Positions 37,460 through 48,679 of a stretch of 64,000 bases of DNA are shown here, piece by piece. The translations under genes and the position numbers were made by a program. The notes under the pieces were generated by a model, which saw only the letters and a list, made by a program, of their open reading frames with translations, was not told the DNA's origin and searched no databases. The stretch's first letter is position 1. Each line of letters opens with the position of its first letter. Origin of the DNA: Pisaster brevispinus (lineage: Eukaryota > Echinodermata > Asteroidea > Forcipulatida > Asteriidae); the NCBI GenBank assembly GCA_023634235.1, contig JAMKCF010000003.1, positions 20,802,742 through 20,866,741 of the forward strand, in the 5' to 3' direction.

Positions 37460-39100
37460 TGTTCATTGGACCACAATAGAGCTGTACTATGTATACTAAT
37501 TTCAATGGTATTGCATGAAACAAAGAGGGGTAATGTCTCCTTTAAATATGCCCATCTCTGCCCATACAACTGACCAAACAATGAGCTCACAACTGCAAAA
37601 CTCCATGACTTTCCCATGCTTTACCCAAAATATCTATAAAACGTTACAAATCACAAAAATTCAGAATGTCAAAAGTTATCACTCTTTCTTGCTACTTAAA
37701 AATTAATTCCATGAATTTGACTTCAATTTTTTAGGTCGAGGACACTTTTTGGTGGAATTGCCCATATGCATACCAGCAGTACAAACACACTTGTGACACC
37801 AAGTCCTCCATTTCATCTATTCATGCCACTTTTTTAGCTCAAAAATTCACTCTTTTCATAATCTCTTAAATTCCACAAGTATCATTTAACAAATCTATAA
37901 TAACTTGCTGTAAAAAATTAGTTTAGTCACTTTGTAAAGCTCTAAGTATAACAGTCAGAAATAATAAGTTCAAAACTTGATTTTAAAAAAGTCAAACTTT
38001 ATCTGCAGTGTCAGGGCAGGCAGCGGCCTCAAACCCGCTGTTACTACGCAAATCCAAAAACAGAAGTAAACGTGTAGTTTGTGACAGCTTACTTATAATT
38101 AGTTAAAGCTTCATTGACAATTAACAAAATGTATTGTATTAAATGTTTAAAAAAAGTTTTTAAATGAAAGTCTGATTGCCCTATTTTCACAACCATAATA
38201 TTCATGAACTACATGTTGGAACACCACATTATGCAAATAAAATGGCTTTGTTCCAACAACTTGGATCTATGCAAAAGAAGTACAAAGTACAAAGTATAGA
38301 GTTTGTTTGACCTTGCTGCTGTTGCATGATGGAAATAAATACATTGTAACAATATTTATTGTAAGAGGGGAGCCACACATCCCTTACGTATGTATCATTT
38401 GGAGAGTTATTTATTCCCAACTTATTTCAACAAAAAATATCAAATGGTGTTGTTAAGCTTAATTGCTGCTATTTGTGACCGGCTCTGCAAAAATGGCCCT
38501 TTTGTCCCAAAACATCATTTTGGAGTTAGATACATGGATGGAAAGGTCTTTCTCTCAGCTTTAATTTCATGTATTTTAGAAGTCTGTAGCATTTGCGATC
38601 CAGAGTTATACTCTAATTAGCATATAAATACTTGCCATTTTTGTCAATGTAGGTTATGGAGAAAAACAGCCTATAAAACTTTACTGTGTATTTTAAAGTA
38701 CTTTAATACCAAGTTCTTGTGAAACGAGTATGTTCCCGTTAGACTGTTCGTCTGAAAATTTCACCAAGTGTTTGTTATGACTTTTAAAGTACAACATATT
38801 TTGCATTTCATTTAATGCACTATATCGCTGTTTGTTTTAAATTAATATGCTAATTTGCATACTGTGCTATTTTTTTTCATTTTTTTGCCAATTTTAAAAT
38901 AGAAAACACACACTTGAGAATTATTTTGAAGAGTTTAGACCTTTTTTGGTGAATTTAGCCTTGGCAGACTAAATATATAAGATTTTGAGCTTTTTGTTCT
39001 AAAAAAAAATGCATGTAATGTATAGAATTTTAAAAAACTTTATTTTGATAAGTGTCATAAAGGTACACTGTAAAACATTTAATATCTAATACTTTCATAA
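37460..39100. other. Intergenic, nothing firmly recognised
   Basis: It contains a phrase GTGACCGGCTCTGCAAAAATGG (about 38,475), which resembles a common non-coding invertebrate repeat. No exon or boundary is supported. Confidence 0.35.
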
Positions 39101-39109
39101 ACGCCAAAT

Positions 39110-39443
39110 TGTAACAATTTATAAACGTTTTGACGTTGATTGTAAACTCAGTAATGTGTATGTGTTAAACATGTACACGTTTAATAACTGAACACAGCAA
39201 CTCACGTTTAATTTCAGAACGCAAACACGTTTAGTCGATTAAAAACATCTAAATGTTTTACAATTAAATACTTTAACATATTTATTATTTGTTGTTAAAC
39301 ACCACAACATGTTTAATACCTAAACATACACACTGTTTATCAAAATGTTTAGATGTTTCTTTATAAACACTTTGACGTGTTTACAAGCCTGTAACAATTT
39401 TTAAACACACAGACGTGTTTTAAATTGTGCAAGTGTTTAGCTC
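39110..39443. repeat. GTTTA/TAAAC-rich satellite-like sequence (left block)
   Basis: It shows short alternating AAACACGTTTA- and GTTTAAAT-like words. It is similar in vocabulary to the large block at 42,690-44,610 on the other side of the MITE/DIRS insert. Confidence 0.5.
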
Positions 39444-39447
39444 TTAA

Positions 39448-40549
39448 CCCTCTCAGTCCCGCACCCGGGATATCCCGGTTTACGTAGCGCGCCCTCAGAT
39501 CCCGCTCCCGGGATATCTCGGGTTGCGCGGTCGCCGCACAATAACTGCTATCACGCTCGCACCAAATGCACTATGAAAACAAAAAGACAGCACCAACTAC
39601 ACGATGAAATTCGCCCTCTGTTGGTATAGTTCAGAGAGGTATAACAGACTGCATCCGGGACTTTTTACACTTTCCGTTCCATGGTTGAGTCTGCGAGAAG
39701 TCCAAATCGAAAAAAAATTGACGTAAAGATTTTCTTCAAAATGTAGCTCGTTTTCCCACTGTGATTTCCTTTCTTGACTACTGGTGACTTAGCAAATACT
39801 ATACTATTAATTCAGGTGTGTATATTTAATAATTAATCAGAAAAATGTGTTGTTTTGATTGGTTTTTGGAAGTATTTTCTATCGTTTGCGGAACTGTACA
39901 CACATAACGAGTTTGCATTTCCACACATGTGTCACGAACGATGCACGACATAGCCGTGTGGCCCTCTGTTTTTTTGCTATTTTTGTTTCCAAATTTTCGC
40001 AGATTGTTTGGCCTTAAAAATGTCCACAGTATTGCAGATGTCTTTAGAAATGTCCATACCACATATGGATAGATTTTCTGGCAGTTGATCATAGCTAAAA
40101 CCATTTAATAACTTCGTCAAAGTTTGAGTAGTTCATCTGACAAAAGTAAACAAAGTTTCAAGAAGGCGGCCGCCATGAGCATATGCGTACGTGGCTAGAG
40201 ATCATGAACAACAACTCAAAGGAAAACCGTTTTAGCTACGGAATTTATCGACACATCAAGCTACAATAATGCAATAAAACTTGTATTGCATGTAAACTAT
40301 TATTTTTTGTATTATATCGAAACTAACTGAAAAACAGAAGCCAAAATGACAAAAATTTTAAAGCATTATGATTTATATTTTGTTTACAACTTCCGTTTTC
40401 ACAGAAAGTTAAAGGTCAATGAGGTCACAGAGGTCAACTAAACCTATCCAGAAATAAAGACAATTACCCGATAAACATTATCCCAAAATATTGTAAAGTA
40501 TGCGGGATATGGGGGTTAGCTGTGTACAAAGTATATGGGACTGAAAGGG
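39448..40549. mobile_element. piggyBac-like MITE with TTAA target duplication (1102 bp)
   Basis: TTAA lies on both sides (39,444-39,447 and 40,550-40,553). The termini are CCCTCTCAGTCCC and GGGACTGAAAGGG, inverted with one mismatch. The left end holds two ACCCGGGATATCCCGG-like palindromes (39,463-39,480 and 39,507-39,522). The right end matches the fragment at 15,577-15,637. There is no transposase ORF. Its right end lies inside the DIRS RT frame. Confidence 0.75.
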
Positions 40550-41630
40550 TTAAATTTTGAATCCACCATTGTAATTCAAGCACAGCCTCAAATGGAAGGA
40601 CCATTTTAGCGCGAAAATTCCCACCATGTTTCCTTAGTGTTTCATCATTTGCTATTTCCAGATTTCTGTAGTACAGCGGGCCAAGTGGCACCGCAGGGAA
40701 ACTTGAGACTAATCTGCTGATTACTTGTGCTACCAATAAAATGGTGGGATTGGTTTGATTGGCAAGATGGCAACACGCCTTTATAATCACAGACACCTTA
40801 TAGTCCGGTAAGCGTACAGTCATATCTACTGTATTAATCACAAAACCCAGAAATTCTACAATTTGAGTGGGATTACGGTGCGATTTTGTCTCATTGATGA
40901 CAAACCCAAGATCAGTCATAAGTGCACATCTTGCATGAGCATTCTTTGTGCATTCAATCATAGTGTCTCCGATAAGTAGAGAATCATCGATATAATTGGC
41001 TGACATGTGACCAATATTACGTAAAGTCGCAATGGCTGGTTTCATTACTTTAGTGAAAATACGCGGTGCGCTAGTAAGTCCAAAACACAAACAGGTAAAC
41101 TGCCACAATTTGTCTCGCCATTGAAATCTCAGGAACTTCTGATGTTCAATGGCCATTGGAATTGTAAAATATGCATCTTTGAGGTCTATTGATGCTAGAA
41201 AACAGTTGGGACGAATAAGAGTCAGTGCAAATTCGAGTGTCTCCATTTTAAAATGGTGATAGGTGACAAATTTGTTTAAATGTTTCAAATTGATGATGGG
41301 CCGCATAGATCCATCCTTCTTCGGTGTTAGAAAAATATTCAAAATAAACTGCCCATGACAAGGTCGTGCTTCAACAATAGCACCCTTAGTGCATAAAGAA
41401 TCTATTTCTTTATCTATCATTTGAGCCTCAGTTTCTGAAAACGTTATCAGAGTTGGGGCAGTATATTGGATTGGCATTCTTTTGAATTCAATATGGCAAT
41501 GCGCCACTGTGTCAAGAACCCATTTATCAGATGTGATATTGGTCCAGGCTGAGATAAATTGTTTCAATCTTCCCGCTATAGGGGTAAATGGTTGAATTGT
41601 GTACTTACTCACATTGGAAGTAGTACTCAT
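40550..41630 (-). pseudogene. DIRS-like reverse transcriptase, C-terminus cut off by the MITE
   Basis: The ORF opens MSTTSNVSKYTIQPFTPIAG. It contains RT blocks in order: LTPKKDGSMRPIINLKHLN, a HHFKMETL block, SIDLKDAYFTIPM, FGLTSAPRIFTKVM, the YIDDSLLIG (YxDD) catalytic motif and a VEFLGFVIN block. This motif style is that of DIRS/Ngaro tyrosine-recombinase retroelements. After LELQWWIQN the reading frame enters the TTAA MITE and stops at 40,464, so RNase H and downstream domains are missing. On the far side of the MITE the sequence is satellite, so the rest of the element is not present there. It lies downstream of, and in frame with, the Gag-like ORF. Confidence 0.8.
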
Positions 41631-41639
41631 CGAGTCTAG

Positions 41640-42242
41640 TCATGCTGTTGAAGATTTTGAGCCCGAGCTTCCTGCAGCATCATGCCGTGCCTGGCTCTGA
41701 GTAGTCTGGCCGCCATATCTGTTTGCCTGCTGGTGGTAGGAGTACGGGCGAGTTGCCGACCCACGGCCGCCTCTGTAATAGGGCACTCGCAGCCGGCGAT
41801 TGTAGGCCCCTCTCCCATACGAGGGCTTGTAGCTATAATGCCAATCACCTGGAGGGCGTGGTTTCTTGTACTGGTTAGCGTTCTCGGTCTGCAGTTGAAC
41901 TTTAGAGCCAATCTTGTTGGAATCTTGGATACTTTTGCACGATGTTGCCAGATCGTCCCCAAACAGCAAACTTGTGCATGGGACTTGTGAGGAGCAAAGA
42001 GGGGTAAATCTTGTACTTAGATCTGGGCGAATTGGGTCTCGTCTGCGCAGATTCAACAAAGAATTGCCATTGCCTGAAATAGCTATGGCATCAATGAGCT
42101 CACAGATAAGCTTCGCAGAGTCAATGCCGGCTTCTGCCTTAATGTTACGAGCTTTAAGAAGCTCGTCGGCTACCATAGAAATAGCTATGGACCCATGAAC
42201 AAAAGCATTCGGGTACAAGACCAACATCATAAAAACCATCAT
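41640..42242 (-). CDS. DIRS-like Gag (N-terminally truncated), in frame with RT
   Basis: A 200-codon ORF ends in a Gly/Arg/Tyr-rich tail (SYGRGAYNRR, YYRGGRGSATRPYSYHQQ), typical of RNA-binding Gag tails in DIRS-like elements. A DDLATSC..IQDSNKIG-type helical region precedes it. The only break from the RT frame is a TGA at 41,642-41,640, followed by CTA GAC TCG and the RT ATG. The context TGACTAG favours stop readthrough in animals. An in-frame TAG lies shortly upstream of the first ATG, and DIRS Gag proteins are usually longer, so the 5' part is probably lost. Confidence 0.65.
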   Translation of the reverse strand: MMVFMMLVLYPNAFVHGSIAISMVADELLKARNIKAEAGIDSAKLICELIDAIAISGNGNSLLNLRRRDPIRPDLSTRFTPLCSSQVPCTSLLFGDDLATSCKSIQDSNKIGSKVQLQTENANQYKKPRPPGDWHYSYKPSYGRGAYNRRLRVPYYRGGRGSATRPYSYHQQANRYGGQTTQSQARHDAAGSSGSKSSTA

Positions 42243-42249
42243 TGCGCTG

Positions 42250-42690
42250 TGTATGTAAAGCGTGACCTATACGCGTAGCATGCACCAGAGATACACTGGC
42301 GATAATGCGCAGGGAGGGCTCTTATATAGCATAGGGTCATAATCACTTTGCTGTGTTATGCTTTAAACGCAAGGTATGTTCCTACCAGAGAATGCAATCT
42401 CACGTGTTTCCGATTGGAGATAATTGTGAGGTAAAATTGGACACGTTCCAATTTGTACGGCTGTCACGACGCGTCGGGATCACGCGAAATTGTGTCATCT
42501 CCCCCATCCCCCCACACTTAGCACAGTTCAAATTTTATTGCAGACAGAAATGTTCCAGATTTTTGTTAGTTTAGCTATTATGGTTAAGCTATACAGGGTC
42601 AGAGCTTAAGACTGTAGACTGGAGATTAGAATCCTTGTAACTTGAAGCTTCTTTTCAAGAACAGCGACAACCATTGTGTAACATGTTTAT
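42250..42690. other. Probable DIRS 5' flank
   Basis: No ORF with support. Position suggests the leader or terminal repeat of the DIRS remnant, but no split direct repeat could be confirmed in the window. Confidence 0.3.
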
Positions 42691-44610
42691 GCGTTAACAA
42701 TGTGTTTAGTTTATAGTCACGTGGATGTTCATTTTCAGCTTTGTTTTATGCAAAAGTTAAACAAAGTGTTTAGCTGCTGAATGTAACATGATCATCATGC
42801 ATTTTCAAAGCGATTTAAACGTGTCATGTTCAGTTGCTCCTGATATAAAAAGTTTAGAAACGAATGTGTTCATCACGTGTACAAACTGAACACATGCGAT
42901 AAATGCACCAAATTATATTATTGTATGTTTAGTTTAGTTTTAAAACGCATGTCTCGTGTATAAACTAAACACATGTGTATAGAACGCACCATTTGTGTTT
43001 TATTATTTTGTTTAGTTAAAAAACGCATGTGTTTATCATGTGTATTATAAACTAAACAAGCAGTGTTTAGACGACAAACGCACCAAGTTTGTATCATGTT
43101 ATTATATTTATAGTTTAAAAATGTTTGTGTTTATTTTGTAAAACTAAACACTGTGTTTAGTTGATATACTTGATAAACACATGCGTTTTTATTATTTTGC
43201 ATGTGTTTATCAAATGAATAAACTATAACCACATTGTGTTTAAAAGATAAAGGCGCCAATTGTATTGTTGGTAAATGTTTAGTTTAAAAATGCTTGTTCT
43301 GTATTTTCATCTTGTGTTATAAACTAAGTGTTTAGACGATAAACGCACCATTTGTATTTTATTATTTTGCATATGTTTATCACATGTATAAACTTAACAC
43401 ATTGTGTTTAGGAGATAAACACACCATTTGTATTGTATTATAATTATATGTTTACTTCAAAACGCATGTGTTTATCATGATGAATAAACTAAACACACTT
43501 TGTTTAGTAAACGCACCAAATTATGTTATAATATGTTAGTTTAAAAATGCACGCGTAAAACTAAACACACTGTTTAAGAAATTAACCTTTTGTGTTTTTT
43601 CATTTAGTTTAGTTTAAAACCGCATGTGTTTATCACGTGTATAAAAAATACACACATTGTGTTCAGTTTATACACATGATAAACACATGCATTTTTTTTG
43701 CATGTGTTTATCATATGTATAAACTAAAAACACATTGTGTTTAGAAGATAAACGCGCCATTTGTATTGTATTGGTAAATGTTTAGTTTTAAAACACATTA
43801 GTTTTATTTCCATGGTGTGTTATAAACTAAGTTTCAGATGATAAACGCACCATTTGTAAAAAAAAATTGCGCCATTTGTATTGTATTATAATTATATGTT
43901 TAGTTTAAAACGCATGTGTTTATAATGGTGAACAAACTAAATACACTTTGTTTTTAAGGCACCAAATTTTGTTATGATATGTTTAGTTTAAAAATGCGCG
44001 TGTAAAACTAAACACACTGTGTTTAAGAACACACCATTTTTTAAAGTTTAAAATCGCATGTGTTTATCGCGTGTATAAAAAATACACACATTGTGTTTAT
44101 ATGATAAACACAACAAATTTGTACTAAGTTATATGTTTTGTTTAAAAAAGCAAATGTTTATCTTGTGTGTAACTAAACACATTGTGTTTAGATGATAAAC
44201 GCACAATTTGTATTTTATTGTTATACGTTTAGTTTAAACACACATTTGTTTATTACGTGTGTATACAACTAAACACAATGTGTTTAGACGATAATCGCGC
44301 CATTTATGTTGAATTTTTGTATGTTTATTTTAAAATTGCATGTGTTTATCTTGTGTAAACTAAACACATTGTGTTTAGATGATTAACGCACCATTTGTGT
44401 TGTACTTCTATGATGTGTTAAGTTTGAAAACGTGTCATGTGTTTATCACGTGTAGTAACTAAACACATTGCGTTTATAAGAGATATATTATAAGACCCAC
44501 CTCACTTTGTTAAACATTTTGCTTTGCTTATACACTCGGTGTTTAAATGATAAAGGCGTCATTTGTAGTTTAGTTATCACGTGTTTAGATTAAAACTCGT
44601 CATGTGTTTC
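42690..44610. repeat. Degenerate satellite, ~80-95-bp period
   Basis: The words AAACGCACCATTTGTA, ATGTTTAGTTTAAAACGC, ATGTGTTTATCA and AAACACATTGTGTTTAG recur in order. CGCACCA-type anchors occur near 42,905, 42,985, 43,078, 43,343, 43,418, 43,512, 43,842, 44,197, 44,291 and 44,386. Copies differ by many substitutions and indels, so the array is old. Many copies contain the near-palindrome AAACACATTGTGTTT. Confidence 0.8.
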
Positions 44611-44625
44611 AGTCCTTCTGATTTG

Positions 44626-44661
44626 AGGCGTGCGATCGCACCCGAATGCCATCGCACGCCT
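44626..44661. repeat. Perfect 11-bp inverted repeat
   Basis: AGGCGTGCGAT (44,626-44,636) and ATCGCACGCCT (44,651-44,661) can form a hairpin. Two further AGGCGTGCG/CGCACGCC-like words follow by 44,720. It sits at the edge of the satellite. Confidence 0.65.
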
Positions 44662-44719
44662 AAAAGCTTACTCAGGCGTGCGAAAAATCACACGCCTAAT
44701 CCCTCTATAGCGCACGCCT

Positions 44720-47700
44720 TGGCATACATTTCCAGCGTTATCATACTTTATAACTTGTAAAATAAAATAACGTCGTAACATTAATTGTTAGTAATTTTCA
44801 AAATCCTTCATAATTCTGGCGATAAAGTCCCTAGTCTTGATATTTACTAGCCGCGATCGTTCATTCCAGTAAACGAATGTCAAAACAAGAATGTCAAAAC
44901 AAGAAGTACTCTGGCTAGATGTGATTTTTTCGTCCATTTTGTTACGTCTTTATGTAGGGATTCATTTTGTATTAAAGTTCTATGAAAATCGATCAAACCG
45001 TCAGTCCCGTAGGAAAAAAAAGCCCTGTCCTAGGGGAAAAGAAAATATTGGCATTAAATTGTTTGGAAACATTCAAGCAATAATCATAATATGTGTATAA
45101 AAGCAAATACATTGTCTCTGTGTAATTGGAAATATTGTTGAAAAACTCTCATACTAAGTTAAAATGTGTAAAATGTTATATTTTACTTTGAAAATGTCCA
45201 ATTCCAAAAGTCCAGATGTCAAACGGGGCGCATGGGTACCCCAATTATGCCACTACCTACAGCCAGGACCACTCCGCTCCTGCCTCCACCACGCATGGCA
45301 ACACTGTTGCATGGCTTAAGGAAATTTGAAAGAAACTAGTCCACCCATGTGTCCCAGCCAGTACTGAACCTCAATTGACGGAAAGATGGGTCCAAAGAGG
45401 CCAATAATACTGTGAAAGGCCTGGATGTGATTTTGCAACACAAATGCGAAAGGTTGTTTTTCTGTTGTCCAGGCCCTAGCCGAAATCACATCCAAGCCAG
45501 AAATCACATCCATGGTTAATTGTGCCTGACTAAAATCACATCCAGTGTCTGGCTCCATTACAAAAATCGTGTGTGAGGCAGAAATCACATCAATGACTGG
45601 GGGATGGGGTTCTTGAAGAATGTTTGTTATGCTCGATGTTACTACTTGATCAATATCATTATGATCAAGTCATCTTTCATGTTTACCCCTGCAGTTATCG
45701 GTCAAAAGATACTTTTTGCACTCATCACCGAAAATGTATACTTCCACATTTGCTTTTGTGGCACTTTCCTTTACATGAACAACTTTGTTTCAAGCAATGT
45801 CAAGATACAAAAATCAAGGACATGTTCCTTGCTTTATTGATTAACAGTTTTGTCTAACACATTTACTTGGTCCCCCCCCCCCCCCGAGTTTTAAAATATT
45901 TAGAGTCAGGAAACACTTTCATGGTTTGTGTTTTGTTTTTAAATATGACCTGAATGTAAACATTTGCTAGAAGTTTAAGTTTAAGTTAAATAATTATAAA
46001 TGAAAAATTCAAAGTTACTCATGAATTGAATTTATCACAATCTGTTTTAAATACTTGAAAAATCATTTGTTTATTCATAAATAAATGAGAAAAAAGTCTT
46101 TGGATCATCACCTTGAGCAGATTATAACTCCATGATGGCAATTTAACAATATGGTCAAGAACATCAGACTTTAAAATTTTTGAGAACTTCCATTAAATTT
46201 TGCAATTGCTGCTATCCTGTATTTTAAAAAAGTCTGGTGTCTAGCCAGCCTTTTGTTTTGACCTTCTATCTGTCCTTTATCTAAGATGTAACTGTGAATA
46301 ACTGGTACGGTTTACTAGGTGGGTTGTTACTGCACTTATTCGGTATTTAAAAATACACCAAGAACACATTACCAAAAAGTAACTACGCAGCTAAATTTAC
46401 CACCTGTGGAAATTGCCATCATAGCAGCGGATTCTATCAATCGATATGTGCTATATTTTTCAATTGGCTTGAATGATATTTTTGAACATGAATGTTCAAA
46501 GATTTGAAAGAGAGAGTTTCAAAATAGAGAAAGGGTTTCAAGTTCCAGGGGCCTGGTTTCTGCTGAGCTCCAGGTAATTGGGTAGGGATGACTGGAATAT
46601 ATTGATTCATGTGACTCCTGAACAGGATAAAATTAATAAAGAAACTTTGATTGACAGTTATATTCATAATGGCTTGCAGGGTCCTTTAATGCTGTGAAGC
46701 TAGGTATCATTTTAGCCTTCTTTGAATTTCTTAGTTTAAAAGTGTTTTATAGCAAAGGGTTCTTCTATTTGACCATTTAACCCAGTTAGCCACAGCCCAA
46801 GGGTCGAACTCATCTTTTAAGTCCTCATGCGTGTATCCCTGGACATTCCAAATTCCTATTCCCCACTTTTATGAATTCCAGAAAACCCATAAAACAACCA
46901 CGGCTGGATAACTAGATGGGTTGTGTAAAACACTATAGCACCCTACCTGGAGGTCACATTTACCATTTCCAAGGTACTCTTCACTGAAAATGTATTGTTC
47001 TATCCATTTGTTTAAATTCCTGTTGTGGACAATTTCATGAACAACCATGCTGGGGAGTGGGCGGGGGAGTGGGGGCCCGTAGGGGTGTAGAGAGTGAATG
47101 AATAAACAGCTTTTTCAAGAGACAATTTGGCACCATATCACTTAGCGCTAACAGTTTATTGCTTCATGGTGCTACACAAAACCCAAATTGTGCAAACAGA
47201 TTCACATCCTTGAAAGCTGCAATCAGATGCTATCCTTAAAACTTCAAGCTCCCTTCAAAACCACACCACCCCCTCCAACCTGTACCCCACCCCTAACACC
47301 TTCATCCTCTCAAACTACCACTTATTCACACAGCGTGTTTTTTTTACAAACTGTTTTTTTCTGCATAATGAACATAGTCCATTAGAAGTAATCAAAAAAT
47401 AACAATTCGCCGTGTGTGTGTGCGTTTGTTTGATACAGAGGGCGCGCAGGCTCTTTGTCAAATTATGGACCATACCATTTCCATACGGGGTAGTATGCTT
47501 AGTAATCAAAGGCTGCGCACGGTGCTGTGATGTGTTGCTCACACTCGAGCGGTTGAATACTTCTTGTCTGCCTACCAAACTCTATGATTGTGATTTAAAG
47601 CATGAAAACTTGAGATAAAATATCATTTTATTACCAAACAGTTTCTTAAAATGCATAGCTTCATAAATTGAATTGCTGAAATAGTGAATTTAAAAAAGCA

Positions 47701-48670
47701 GCTTTACACAGAAGTAAGAGACAATATGCATAATTATGTACGAGTACATTTTAAAAATAATGTCAACATTTATTGCTGAAAGTAATAAGCCAACATTCAG
47801 CTTTGTGATGGCAACAATGTAACATTTCAGTACTGTAAAAGCGAACAATTGGGTACAAAGGAAACATTCACTCGCCATTATTAATTTAGTTCAGTTAAAC
47901 AAAACTATATTTGAGTGAATTGTGTATACACATAGACATAATCTTTGGAGTAGCATGCACTCACAGATTAAGCGTTAATATTATTCAATCATTTGAAAAG
48001 CAAGATTATTGCATGAAAAATTAACAAAGTAAATGTTCAATTTAAAATTGGCAAGAAGCGGTATAAAGAGATGTTGAAATATAGACACGACTCATAAAAT
48101 CTGTCAAAGACATAAGGTACTATTTCTTAGGAATTACTCCTCCTTTATGAAATGGTACGACCCTTTTATGCTATTACTGCAACCTATCCTATGATCAAAC
48201 TGTATTATACATCAACGTTTTTAAGAATGCACATGACTCTCCCTCTCTTTCTATACACTTCATTATGTAGTATTGTAACAATGTTTTGAAACTTTTGACA
48301 GCCTCTTAGTACTTGAACAAAATACTGCACAAGTCATAAATCATTGTGAAGCAAATAGTTTTTAACTGATATAAATAGAATACAATTCTTTTGAAAATTA
48401 TTCTTGAAGGTGATCACATTATAATGTACACTAATTTCTTGACTATACAGCCATTAATGTTCCTGAATATGATAACATACCGTCCTAATTTGTTGATTTA
48501 GACAAGCTATCATTACAGTTTACAGTATTTCTAAAATAAAACTTATTCCGTATTGTATGTTTTACCATACCAATAACAATGAACCATAAGTCTATAAACA
48601 AAAAATGGGCTCGATAAGAGGCAAATTAGCAACACTGACCAATTAATATTTGGAATCAAACACTCAACTT
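44720..48670. other. Long intergenic stretch, few features
   Basis: No gene is supported. A cluster of AAATCACATCCA motifs lies at 45,421-45,595, and there is a C-run at 45,874-45,886. ORFs of 60-90 codons are scattered on both strands without domains or splice context. Confidence 0.4.
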
Positions 48671-48679
48671 TTTAAGATT

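Noticed and set aside
39444..40553. Whole 39.4-42.2 kb block as one intact retrotransposon
   Set aside because: The left 1.1 kb is bounded by its own TTAA and inverted ends, so it is a separate MITE. The retroelement lacks RNase H and recombinase parts.
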